From an uncultured Dorea sp. (lineage in GTDB: Bacteria; Bacillota_A; Clostridia; Lachnospirales; Lachnospiraceae): 64,000 nucleotides of DNA. Location: the NCBI GenBank assembly GCA_910578865.1, contig CAJTRM010000006.1, positions 62,001-126,000 on the forward strand, read 5' to 3'. Shown in pieces: positions 9,402-17,646 of this stretch. How positions within the stretch are numbered: the stretch's first letter is position 1; each line of letters opens with the position of its first letter. The position numbers and the translations under genes were made by a program. The notes below the pieces were generated by a model. That model saw nothing but the letters and a program-made list of their open reading frames with translations, had not been told where the DNA came from and made no database searches.

Positions 9402-10328
9402 CTACAGCCACTTGACAGCACCAATCACCTGAATTGCTTTTGCCCCGCAGTTATTGGCATATTCCGCGCACGCGAGAATATCCCTCCCTTCTGACAGGGC
9501 ATAGATAAATCCTGCCGCAAAGCTGTCTCCTGCGCCTGTGGTATCCAGGCATTCAACCCCTTTTTCCGCCGGAAGCCATATATTATGCGTACCGTCCTTT
9601 ACATAACAGCCGCGGCTCCCTGCTTTTATGACCACATGGGCGGCTCCGGCCCGTTCAAGCTCTGCCGCCGCATCCTCCACGGTTTTCCTTCCCGTAAGAA
9701 GAAGCGCCTCCTCGTCATTTGGCAGCAGATAATCTACATATGGAAGTGCCGGACGAAGTTCTGCCGTCGTCTCTCCGTTTTTGCGTTTTGTCATATCGGC
9801 ACATACGATCTTCCCCTGGGACTTTGCCTGAGAAAACAGAATCCTTAATTCCTCCGGCCCAATATGCGGAAACACAAAAATACTGGCAAACGATATAATC
9901 TTCGCACTGTCCGGAAAGGGTATATGGATATCTGATAATAAGAGTTTACGCAGCGTGCCGTTTGCATTGGTCAGGAAGCTTCTTGCCCCGTCCGCCCTGA
10001 CCAGAACTACGTTAATCCCCGTCACATATTCTTCCCGGACAGCATCCTCCGGCACATCAATGCCGCACCGTTCACAGTGTTCCAGAAGATATCTGCCAGC
10101 CTCATCATCTCCGATCACAGTCTCAAGTCTCACTTTTTTCCCCAGCTTTGCGAGGATTGTTGCCTCGTTCAATGCATCCGCCCCGGGGGACATGCTGATA
10201 TTCTCTGCCGAAAAAGAGCCTGTCTCAAATACGTCAGGCTCTGCCGGGCGCACAAGTGTGTCAATAACAGCCGCGCCTATAACAACAATCTCCGGCTTTG
10301 TTTCTAAGGTATTCCAGTTTTTGTCCAT
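9402..10328 (-). CDS. PfkB-family carbohydrate kinase (ribokinase-like)
   Basis: About 308 residues. It has the N-terminal substrate signature MSPGADALNEATILAKLGKKV, in the position of the usual GGxxxN motif, the PfkB second signature DTTGAGDSFAAGFIYAL with the catalytic Asp of the anion hole, and an IKAGSRGCY segment. ATG at 10328 is preferred because GGTGATTGCT precedes it; a TTG four codons upstream lacks a site. The sugar is not determined by sequence. Its neighbours suggest a ketose or nucleoside sugar. It reads toward the AraC gene with an 91-base gap. Confidence 0.82.
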   Translation of the reverse strand: MDKNWNTLETKPEIVVIGAAVIDTLVRPAEPDVFETGSFSAENISMSPGADALNEATILAKLGKKVRLETVIGDDEAGRYLLEHCERCGIDVPEDAVREEYVTGINVVLVRADGARSFLTNANGTLRKLLLSDIHIPFPDSAKIISFASIFVFPHIGPEELRILFSQAKSQGKIVCADMTKRKNGETTAELRPALPYVDYLLPNDEEALLLTGRKTVEDAAAELERAGAAHVVIKAGSRGCYVKDGTHNIWLPAEKGVECLDTTGAGDSFAAGFIYALSEGRDILACAEYANNCGAKAIQVIGAVKWL

Positions 10329-10386
10329 AGCAATCACCAATTCCAGTCACATATTTTAATCATAATTCTACCAATAAGAACAATAA

Positions 10387-10416
10387 AGCCAGGAACCTTT
10401 TTTAGATTTCCTGGCT
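10387..10416 (-). terminator. Terminator of the Rpn-type gene
   Basis: On the minus strand AGCCAGGAA pairs with TTCCTGGCT across a short loop and is followed by TTTATTGTT. It lies 12 bases past the stop at 10429. Confidence 0.65.
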
Positions 10417-10428
10417 CTATAGCTTTGT

Positions 10429-11271
10429 CTATACACTTCTATCAGCTTTCAGTTGTTTTACTTCTTCAAGAGAAAGTCCTGAAATATTAACAATTTCCTC
10501 TAATGCATATTTGCCAGCTGCCAGCATACGAAGCGCAACCTCTTTCATTCCTTCTTTTAATGTCTGATCTCTCATATCCTCCATAGCCCGGCACATAATT
10601 TCAATCCCCTCCTTGCTCTCTTTAAAAAACCTCACTCTATCTGCCAATGTCCCATAGTACATATCCGCTGCGTCTGTACAGGAGAAGTCATGCATTAACT
10701 TCCCGATCGGTGTATCTCCACGGTAAGCACCATTTACATACAGTATGTGTGAACCATCTTCAAATCTTTCACCGGTTCCTAAAAAGCACCGCTCAATCGG
10801 ATAAAGCGGCAGCCTTTTTCCCATTACATCGTTCTCTGTGATAAAGATTACCCACGTTTCCGGCAGCTTATCAAAGTCCTCGCCTTTCTTCAAAAGGTTT
10901 GCATCCATCATGCTGCTGTTATACCTTGCTCTTTTTCTCCCGGCTCCTTTATCAGAACGCTGTACTTCCACGTTCAATTTTGCCCCTGTGTTGTCTGTAG
11001 CCAGGATATCCAGCCTCACCGAACGGTTCAGCAAGTTCTCCACAAATACCTGGGTGCGAACGTCCAGCACCTTTAAATCCGGCTTTTCCAGTATAATCTG
11101 CAATACCAGCTCTATGCTTGCCGTATCTCCCTCAAAACACTTTGTGAGGAAATCATCATCAAGCAGGCGAAAGCCTCTTAGCCTCTGTAAATCTTCCTGG
11201 TGTTTCCGGTCTATCTGTTCCGTCACTGTCAATCTTCCCACCTGCTTTCCCTTTTCTTTTTGTAGCTCCAT
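10429..11271 (-). CDS. Rpn-family / PD-(D/E)XK nuclease-fold transposase-like protein
   Basis: 280 residues matching the PDDEXK_2 (recombination-promoting nuclease, Rpn) group. LLDDDFLTKCFEGD is near residue 35, and the nuclease core is VRLDILATDNTGAKLNVEVQRSD (Asp, then E-x-Q replacing E-x-K, usual in this group). The C-terminus has the repeated-helix tail LKEGMKEVALRMLAAGKYALEEIVNISGLSLEEVKQL, typical of the family's Lachnospiraceae copies. These genes are usually scattered multicopy singletons, sometimes with recombination activity. No inverted repeats or partner transposase are seen, so it is a solo insertion between two sugar loci. Confidence 0.8.
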   Translation of the reverse strand: MELQKEKGKQVGRLTVTEQIDRKHQEDLQRLRGFRLLDDDFLTKCFEGDTASIELVLQIILEKPDLKVLDVRTQVFVENLLNRSVRLDILATDNTGAKLNVEVQRSDKGAGRKRARYNSSMMDANLLKKGEDFDKLPETWVIFITENDVMGKRLPLYPIERCFLGTGERFEDGSHILYVNGAYRGDTPIGKLMHDFSCTDAADMYYGTLADRVRFFKESKEGIEIMCRAMEDMRDQTLKEGMKEVALRMLAAGKYALEEIVNISGLSLEEVKQLKADRSV

Positions 11272-11429
11272 ACTACCATACTATCGGAATATTTTCAATC
11301 ATATCCAGACCGTCTACACGGATAAAACTAAACAACTTATCATTGCTTTGTCCACACGATCAACACGGTACAGCAATATGGAATGTTGGACAGGAATCTC
11401 CCTCTTTATCTTTGTTTACAATATTTTTC

Positions 11430-12425
11430 TTATACGCAGGAATACCCTTCCACCGCTTCTCCATATACTTTCTCCATCCGCCGCCTCAGATAATCAATCG
11501 AATCTCGCACATGCTCTTCCTTATCGGCGTCATTCAGCCATTCAAAGGAGAGATATCCGTCATAGCCCACTTCCTTAAGGGCCTCCAGTACCCCTTCCCA
11601 GTATGTGATCCCTGCTCCCACCGGAAGATTATAGCAGGCCAGCCCGTCGCCGTCGCAGACCCTTACGCAGCTGGCGGCCTTTCCATACCGGTGCACCGCC
11701 CAGGGCAGTATCTCTCTCTGCAGAAAGGCCTGTCCCGTGTGGAAGGTCACACTGATCCTTCTGCTTTCTATCCTTTTCAGCATTCTGAGCACAGAATCCG
11801 TGTGGGGCGTCATTGTATTATACCGGTTCTCAATCCTTAAGCAGACATCCTCCTCTTCGGCAATCTCTGCCGCCCGCTTCATACTGTCAATAAAATTCTC
11901 CCAGTATTCCTCCCAGCAAAAGCCTTCCGGGAAATAAAGGCGGAACTTTGCGTCAAACCTCCACCCTTCCACGCATCTTGTCTCACCGCCCGGAAGCACA
12001 ATGTCCGGCAGGTTCAGATAAAAATATTCCGGCAGGGTAGCTGTCGTCTTCACAGTAATATCTTCCTCCGGATAAGGTGACGTAAAGTTCACGGTTCTTG
12101 TCCCCAGCTCCTTTGCAAGCCTGCACACAGCTCTTATATTTTCCAGCGCCTGCTCTTTCTTTTCCTTCCGAAGATCGGCCAGCCCTCCCACCATATTCTG
12201 GAACATACATACCTGTATCAGTTCCAGGTGATTGTCGGAAAGCATCTCTCTGATCTTACAGATTTGTTCCTTCTTCCAGTATGTCTGAAGTTCCTCCGCA
12301 TCATCCACCATCAGTTCAATCCCTTCAAATCCGGCATCCGCCACCTTCTGGATCGCCGGCTCATACGGTGCATGATAGTCAGGCTCCATCAATGTCCATA
12401 CTGCACATCCCAGCTTCAAAGCCAC
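11430..12425 (-). CDS. Sugar phosphate isomerase/epimerase-like TIM barrel, probably active-site degenerate
   Basis: 331 residues of the xylose-isomerase-like TIM-barrel (AP_endonuc_2) family and a clear paralogue of the upstream gene: both share CAxWT, MFQNxxxGLA, NTMTPHTDSVLR, FLQRE/YLQREN and DGDGLAxYNLPVG. Three metal-site positions seen in the paralogue are changed here. NLDTVWA becomes TFHTGQA (Asp lost) and FHVHMRDGDG becomes CVRVCDGDG (both His lost), while the two Glu positions (RIENR, SFEWLND) remain. It may be non-catalytic or use another chemistry. It starts 18 bases after its paralogue and is the last gene of the operon. Confidence 0.8.
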   Translation of the reverse strand: MALKLGCAVWTLMEPDYHAPYEPAIQKVADAGFEGIELMVDDAEELQTYWKKEQICKIREMLSDNHLELIQVCMFQNMVGGLADLRKEKKEQALENIRAVCRLAKELGTRTVNFTSPYPEEDITVKTTATLPEYFYLNLPDIVLPGGETRCVEGWRFDAKFRLYFPEGFCWEEYWENFIDSMKRAAEIAEEEDVCLRIENRYNTMTPHTDSVLRMLKRIESRRISVTFHTGQAFLQREILPWAVHRYGKAASCVRVCDGDGLACYNLPVGAGITYWEGVLEALKEVGYDGYLSFEWLNDADKEEHVRDSIDYLRRRMEKVYGEAVEGYSCV

Positions 12426-12443
12426 AGTTCATCCCTCCTATGC

Positions 12444-13385
12444 TTAAGTCTCTGCTGTCAAACGCCTCAGATATTCCAGCGACTCGGTACAATGCTTCTT
12501 TTTCTCGGAATCATGTGCCCACTCCAACGACAGATAGCCGTCATACCCTATGTCCTTTAAGGCCTTCACCACTGCCTCCCAGTCCGTATTGCCATACCCG
12601 ACCGGCAGATTATAGGCAGCAAGCCCGTCACCGTCTCTCATATGGACATGGAACAGCCTGTTGTTATATTTGTAAATGGCCCACGGCAGGTTTTCCCTCT
12701 GGAGGTAAGCCCACACAGTATCCAGGTTGGCGCCCAGATTATCCTCTCCCACCTCCTCACACAGCCTCAAAACAGAGTCTGTATGAGGTGTCATGGTATT
12801 TGCGTGATTCTCAATGGCAAGCTTAAATCCATAGCTCCCCGCGATCCGGGATACTGTCCTCACTGCATCCACATGTGACTCCCAGTATCTTTCCCAGTCA
12901 AACGGCCTTGGAAACTGATATTTCAGCTTCGTCTGGAATTTCTGCAGCGCCCGGATCCTGGGATCCACTCCCGGCACATTAATATAGTAATATTCCGGGA
13001 GATAAGAATTAACCGACGTCACCGTCTCCGGCCACGGAGACACAAAATTTACAATATCACAGCCCAGCGCCGCACTGATCTCACACCCTGCCTTAAAAGC
13101 ATCTACAGACCTTCTGCATTTGTCTTCGTCAAGGCTTGCCAGCCCGTCCATAATATTCTGGAACATAGCAAACTGTGACACCTCCATGCCATAGCCGTCC
13201 AGCATAGACCGTATCTCTCTCTGCTTTTCTTTTGTCCAGTAGCCGTCAATGTCTTCAAAATCCCTCAAAATCAGTTCCATACCGTCAAACCCCAGCTCAC
13301 CGATGGATCTGACTGCATCCTCGTAAGGAGGATTATGTGCCGGCTCTGTCCATGTCCAGGCCGCGCATCCTATTTTTATTGCCAT
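12444..13385 (-). CDS. Sugar phosphate isomerase/epimerase (xylose-isomerase-like TIM barrel)
   Basis: About 313 residues with intact metal-site positions: AIENHANTMTPHTDS (Glu), NLDTVWAYLQ (Asp), FHVHMRDGDG (His) and LSLEWAHD (Glu). This family includes inosose dehydratases, tagatose/psicose 3-epimerases and C-glycoside deglycosidases, so the reaction cannot be fixed from sequence. ATG at 13385 is chosen because AAAGGATGAAAGCT precedes it. It follows the MalG-like permease gene by 15 bases and precedes its degenerate paralogue, in the LacI-linked operon. Confidence 0.82.
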   Translation of the reverse strand: MAIKIGCAAWTWTEPAHNPPYEDAVRSIGELGFDGMELILRDFEDIDGYWTKEKQREIRSMLDGYGMEVSQFAMFQNIMDGLASLDEDKCRRSVDAFKAGCEISAALGCDIVNFVSPWPETVTSVNSYLPEYYYINVPGVDPRIRALQKFQTKLKYQFPRPFDWERYWESHVDAVRTVSRIAGSYGFKLAIENHANTMTPHTDSVLRLCEEVGEDNLGANLDTVWAYLQRENLPWAIYKYNNRLFHVHMRDGDGLAAYNLPVGYGNTDWEAVVKALKDIGYDGYLSLEWAHDSEKKKHCTESLEYLRRLTAET

Positions 13386-13400
13386 AGCTTTCATCCTTTC

Positions 13401-14234
13401 TTATTCTTTCACTGAACCGGCCAGATTATCTACGAAGTAATTCTGGACTGCCGTAAACAATACTACCGCCGGGATTGCAATCATGGTGCACGTTGCCATC
13501 ATACCTCCCCAGTCTGTGCTCCTCATGCCCACAAAGCTCTGAAGTCCCACCGGGAGCGTGTACATTTCAGGAACCGTTACCAGATTCACCGCAAACATAA
13601 ATTCCTGCCACGCCTGTACAAACACATAGATCGCCGTACACACAAGACCCGGCGCTCCAAGAGGAAGCAGAATTTTACAAAAGGCCTGAAAAGACCCTGC
13701 CCCGTCAATGCTTGCCGACTCAAACAACTCCACAGGCACTCCCTTGAAATACCCCGATATGAGTATCAGTGCAATGGGAACTCCCGTAATGGACGCAGTA
13801 TAAGTAAGGATCAGAGATGCATAAGTATTCTGGATCCCTGCAAGCCTGTAAATAGTCATTAACGGAACCAGCATAGTAATGGTGGGCAGTATCTGCATCA
13901 AATACAAAAGATTATTTAAAATCTTTGCCGGCGCAAACTTAAAAAAGCACATAGCATAGGCCGCAAGTGCGGCAATGATCACAGTGAGTATCACTGTAAC
14001 CACCGTAACCACCAGGCTGTTCTTCAGATACATCAGCACGTCATATTCCCGGAAGGCAGTCACGTAGTTGTCCAGTGTCAATCTGCCCGGGAACAGCTTC
14101 GGCGGATAAGATATAATTTCGTCCTTCGTCTTAAAGGAACTGATCATGATCCAGTAAATGGGAAATATAATAATCAGCACAGAAACACTCAGAGCCGCAT
14201 ACTGTGCAGCCGCCGCTATTTTTTTCTTCTTCAT
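13401..14234 (-). CDS. Carbohydrate ABC transporter permease, MalG-like
   Basis: 277 residues with six hydrophobic segments. It carries the EAA loop in the form ELFESASIDGAGSFQAFCKILLPLGAPG (about residues 185-212), which contacts the ATPase. The N-terminus KIAAAAQYAALSVSVLIIIFPIYWIMISSFKT is typical of the second CUT1 permease. It overlaps the first permease gene by four bases (ATGA), indicating translational coupling. No ATPase gene is in the operon, so a shared MsmK-type ATPase encoded elsewhere is expected. Confidence 0.92.
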   Translation of the reverse strand: MKKKKIAAAAQYAALSVSVLIIIFPIYWIMISSFKTKDEIISYPPKLFPGRLTLDNYVTAFREYDVLMYLKNSLVVTVVTVILTVIIAALAAYAMCFFKFAPAKILNNLLYLMQILPTITMLVPLMTIYRLAGIQNTYASLILTYTASITGVPIALILISGYFKGVPVELFESASIDGAGSFQAFCKILLPLGAPGLVCTAIYVFVQAWQEFMFAVNLVTVPEMYTLPVGLQSFVGMRSTDWGGMMATCTMIAIPAVVLFTAVQNYFVDNLAGSVKE

Positions 14235-15139
14235 GAGCTTCTGCCCCCCTTCTTACAGCTTTCCGCAAGATACGCCAGCAGCTTCCACAGGCAGGCGCAG
14301 AGCAAAATAATCAGCAGTGATATGACACTGAGTGCAGCCGCCCTGGAAAAATTGAAATTCTGGAACCCGGCCTGCCGGATCAGATACGGCAGCGTGGTAG
14401 TTGCGCCTGCCGGTCCTCCGTTCGTCAGGATATAGATGATCGAAAATGAATTAAAGGACCACACAAACAACAGCAACGCACATCTTTTGATAATCGGCAT
14501 CATCCACGGTATTTTAATGTACCGGAACACCTGAAGCGCATTTGCCCCGTCAATTCTGGCTGCTTCCACATGGCCGTCCGGAACAGCGCTTAATTTTGCG
14601 TACGTCATAATTGCCACAAACGGCGCTGTTCTCCAGACATTTGCCAGAATGATCATTGCCATGGCAAGCTTCCCGTCAAAGAAAAAGGACGTCTCTGATG
14701 TAATAAGTCCTGTCTTTAAAAGGATATAATATATCAATCCGGAGTCGGCTGAAAATAACCATTTCCACACGTAAGCAGTTACCGACTCCGGTATGATCCA
14801 CGGCATGAGGATGATTGCCTTTACGATTGAGATCCCTTTTATGCGGAATGTCATCACAACCGCATAGAACATTCCGAGAGCCATGGTCAGTCCTACACAT
14901 CCTGCAATAAAGACCATGGTCAGTTTTATTGCACTGACGGATGCTCTATCCGCCAGAATATCCATATAATTCTTCAGCCCTACAAATTGCCACTCCTGCC
15001 TCATAAGACCATAATCTGTGAAGCTCATCCCGATATTCAGTATGAACGGGCACAATGCAAAGATAAATATCAGGATGAGAAATGGCGTACTGTAAAGATA
15101 AGGCAGTAATTTTCTGCATTGTTTCGTCATATTCTTCAC
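14231..15139 (-). CDS. Carbohydrate ABC transporter permease, MalF-like
   Basis: 302 residues with six membrane segments. LLPYLYSTPFLILIFIFALCPFILNIGMSFTDY is at the N-terminus, and the EAA loop is GHVEAARIDGANALQVFRYIKIPWMMPI. It is the CUT1-type partner of the next gene. It begins just after the binding-protein stop (gap 8 bases). ATG at 15130 is an alternative start. Confidence 0.92.
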   Translation of the reverse strand: MKNMTKQCRKLLPYLYSTPFLILIFIFALCPFILNIGMSFTDYGLMRQEWQFVGLKNYMDILADRASVSAIKLTMVFIAGCVGLTMALGMFYAVVMTFRIKGISIVKAIILMPWIIPESVTAYVWKWLFSADSGLIYYILLKTGLITSETSFFFDGKLAMAMIILANVWRTAPFVAIMTYAKLSAVPDGHVEAARIDGANALQVFRYIKIPWMMPIIKRCALLLFVWSFNSFSIIYILTNGGPAGATTTLPYLIRQAGFQNFNFSRAAALSVISLLIILLCACLWKLLAYLAESCKKGGRSS

Positions 15140-15147
15140 TTCCCGTT

Positions 15148-16428
15148 TTATTTGTTGTCATCAATCGCCTTCTGTATGGTGTCATTCAACATTTTTGCCG
15201 CCTGATCCGCCGGCATGTCTCCGCTGAATGTCACCTCCTGGAATACCGGAAGCACCGCGGTCGTCATCTCACTTCTGAGATGAAAATCTGCCGGTGAAAT
15301 GCCGGTACCGTACTGCATCAGTTCCTGGAACTGCGGGTAATAGGCTTTCTGCTCTTCTGTAAAATATTCTTCTGCATCCTTTCTTCCACTGAGACCTGCT
15401 GTCATTGCCCCTGCATGCTCCGGATCGGCCTTATACTCCAGGAACTGAAAAGCCAGATCTTTATTCTTGGAATTCGCAAAGATTCCAAGGTTCCAGCCGC
15501 TCATAAGCGCCTTCTGCTCTCCGGCCCCTCTCGGGAACGGAGCGGTAATCAGCTTTTCCCTTACCTCTTCATTCAGGGCATCATACATCCATGCGCCGCC
15601 GATGGTACAGCCTGCTTTCCCGGAATTCAGTGCGTCATACATTGCCATATCGTCCATAGTTGCAAGGGTATCTCCATCAATAGCGGCAAAGATTTTCCTG
15701 ACATTTTCAATCCACTTTGCACCTGTCTCATTATCAAGGGCTGCCTTCCAGCTGTCTCCTTCCTTCTCTACAAACTCTCCGCCGTCGGTAAATAAAAACA
15801 GTCCCATCAACTGGCAGGGAATGGCAGTCGAATTGAAGCGGAGCGCCATCGGCAGGTAATCCTTTGCTTTTGCTTTTTCGCAGTAATCAATAAATTCTTC
15901 GATTGTTGCAGGGGGATTTTCAAATCCAAGGTCAGCCAGCACGTCTTTGTTGTAAATCGTGGTCTGCACATCCGCAACCTGCGGGATTGCATACACAGAA
16001 CCATCCACTGAATTTCTCTCAATGGTGGACTGTACAAAATCATCCCATTTTAAAATATCCGACTTCTCCTCATAAGTATCCAGCGGCTCAAGGATTCCTG
16101 CCTTTGCCATCTGCGACACAAAATCCGACTCTACAAACACCACATCAAAATCACTTCCCCCGCTTGCACCGACGTTCATCAGCTTCTGGTGCAGCTCTGC
16201 GTACGGAGTTTCTACAAAATTAACTTTTACTCCGTACTCCTCCTCAAATCCTTTCGCACCTTCTTTGATCAGATATCCGTCTGTTCCTTCTGTAGAACCG
16301 TCGATCAGGACCGTCAGTTCTTTTCCCTCTGCTGTCCCTTCCGCTTTCTTTTCTTCTTTGCCTCCGCACCCAAACAGTGATAAAACCATAGCCGCCACAA
16401 GGCCCATACTGATCAGTCTTCTCTTCAT
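15148..16428 (-). CDS. Sugar ABC transporter substrate-binding lipoprotein (family 1 extracellular solute-binding)
   Basis: 426 residues. A signal peptide ends in the lipobox LSLFGC, giving Cys21 as the lipid anchor, followed by a charged linker (GGKEEKKAEGTAEG). The mature part has the classical SBP_bac_1 layout: ELTVLIDGSTEGTDG, FVESDFVSQMAKAGILEPLD, VYAIPQVADVQTTIYNKDVL, and AGAMTAGLSGR near the end. It supplies substrate to the two downstream permeases. It starts one base after the stop of the oxidoreductase gene. Confidence 0.92.
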   Translation of the reverse strand: MKRRLISMGLVAAMVLSLFGCGGKEEKKAEGTAEGKELTVLIDGSTEGTDGYLIKEGAKGFEEEYGVKVNFVETPYAELHQKLMNVGASGGSDFDVVFVESDFVSQMAKAGILEPLDTYEEKSDILKWDDFVQSTIERNSVDGSVYAIPQVADVQTTIYNKDVLADLGFENPPATIEEFIDYCEKAKAKDYLPMALRFNSTAIPCQLMGLFLFTDGGEFVEKEGDSWKAALDNETGAKWIENVRKIFAAIDGDTLATMDDMAMYDALNSGKAGCTIGGAWMYDALNEEVREKLITAPFPRGAGEQKALMSGWNLGIFANSKNKDLAFQFLEYKADPEHAGAMTAGLSGRKDAEEYFTEEQKAYYPQFQELMQYGTGISPADFHLRSEMTTAVLPVFQEVTFSGDMPADQAAKMLNDTIQKAIDDNK

Positions 16429-16429
16429 G

Positions 16430-17578
16430 TCATTCTTCCTCCTTTTTTATCTCCACCCAGCAATCTTGCCGGCTGCTTTCGATACATGCCTCTACTATTT
16501 TATTCATGTAATAACCTTCCTCAAATGTTGCATAGCGATATTCCTTCCCGGAACCGCCTATAGACGAATAGAATTCCCTCATACCATTTGTCAGGGCATC
16601 CGTCCATCCTGCCGGATGACCGTTAGGCAGTGTGATAAACGGCTTTGCATATTCCGTCACATACTGCTGCCCCGCAAAGATAACTTCATTCCCGGCGTCT
16701 CTGCGGCCGATCCACAGTTTATCCGGATTCTCCTGATTCCATTCCATAGATTCTCCGGTCCCGCCCAGAAAAACCTTCAGTCCGTTTTTCTTACCGGCAC
16801 ATACCTGGCTCACAACAAGGCTTCCCGTCATCCCGCCTTCCAGACGGAAGAGGATCATGGCTCCGTCCTCATTTTCCACCGGCACATTTTCATAATCTCC
16901 GATCAGGCTGTTTTCCGAAAATGTACCTGTTTTTCCGTAACATTTCCGGAAAGGGTATTGCCTGTGGAACCGGGCATAAACAGCCGTGACCTTCTCACCG
17001 GTCACATACTGCAGAGTATCAAAGCAATGAGAGCCTATGTCCGCCACTGCTCTGGACGCTCCTCCTGTGTCCTTGCGGACTCTCCAGTCAAAATCCGTAT
17101 CATATAAAAGCCAGTCTTGAAGATACTCAAGCTGAATATGTGCGAACTCACCCAACCGTCCCGAAAGGACCCGTCCCTTCATCTCCTGTACCATCACGTT
17201 ATTTCTGTAGTTAAAATTGACCCCCGCTCTTCTTTTTTTCTCTTTTGCAAGCATACAAAGTTCATAAGACCCTGCAGATTCAAGCGTCAGGGGCTTCTCA
17301 CTGTATACGTGACGTCCCGCCTTCAGTATTTCTGAATTGACTTCATAATGCATATGGTTCGGCGTGCAGTCATGAATCACATCCAGATCCTCTTTCCTCA
17401 GCATTTCTTTATAGTCTTTGTAATATCGGGCAATTCCATTCTTACGGCACCACTCTTCCATAGCCGGATCCGGGTCTGCGCCTGCCGCCACCTCTGCCCC
17501 CGGGATCCTTCTCACCGCCTCGATATGCTTTCTGCCGATAAACCCAAGTCCGATTACTCCTGTCTTTATCTGCTTCAT
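16430..17578 (-). CDS. Gfo/Idh/MocA-family oxidoreductase
   Basis: 382 residues. The NAD(P)-binding GLGFIGRKH lies at the N-terminus, YSEKPLTLE is the conserved EKP motif near residue 95, and VADIGSHCFD is the catalytic Asp-x-x-x-His segment. The C-terminal alpha/beta domain is of family length. It likely oxidises a sugar or cyclitol hydroxyl. With three TIM-barrel partners and an ABC importer, an inositol-like or 3-keto-sugar route is plausible (inference). AAAGGAGGTGAAAGAAAG precedes the ATG. Confidence 0.88.
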   Translation of the reverse strand: MKQIKTGVIGLGFIGRKHIEAVRRIPGAEVAAGADPDPAMEEWCRKNGIARYYKDYKEMLRKEDLDVIHDCTPNHMHYEVNSEILKAGRHVYSEKPLTLESAGSYELCMLAKEKKRRAGVNFNYRNNVMVQEMKGRVLSGRLGEFAHIQLEYLQDWLLYDTDFDWRVRKDTGGASRAVADIGSHCFDTLQYVTGEKVTAVYARFHRQYPFRKCYGKTGTFSENSLIGDYENVPVENEDGAMILFRLEGGMTGSLVVSQVCAGKKNGLKVFLGGTGESMEWNQENPDKLWIGRRDAGNEVIFAGQQYVTEYAKPFITLPNGHPAGWTDALTNGMREFYSSIGGSGKEYRYATFEEGYYMNKIVEACIESSRQDCWVEIKKEEE

Positions 17579-17646
17579 CTTTCTTTCACCTCCTTTGACT
17601 GTCGTCTTCGCCGCAGCGCTTCTCCGCTCCGGTCATACACATCCGT

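Noticed and set aside
10429..11271. Active transposon at the Rpn-type gene.
   Set aside because: No terminal inverted repeats, target duplication or transposition partner gene is visible.
11272..11429. Functional element in the 158-base gap between the Rpn gene and the TIM-barrel operon end.
   Set aside because: No clear hairpin, promoter or frame; nothing seen.
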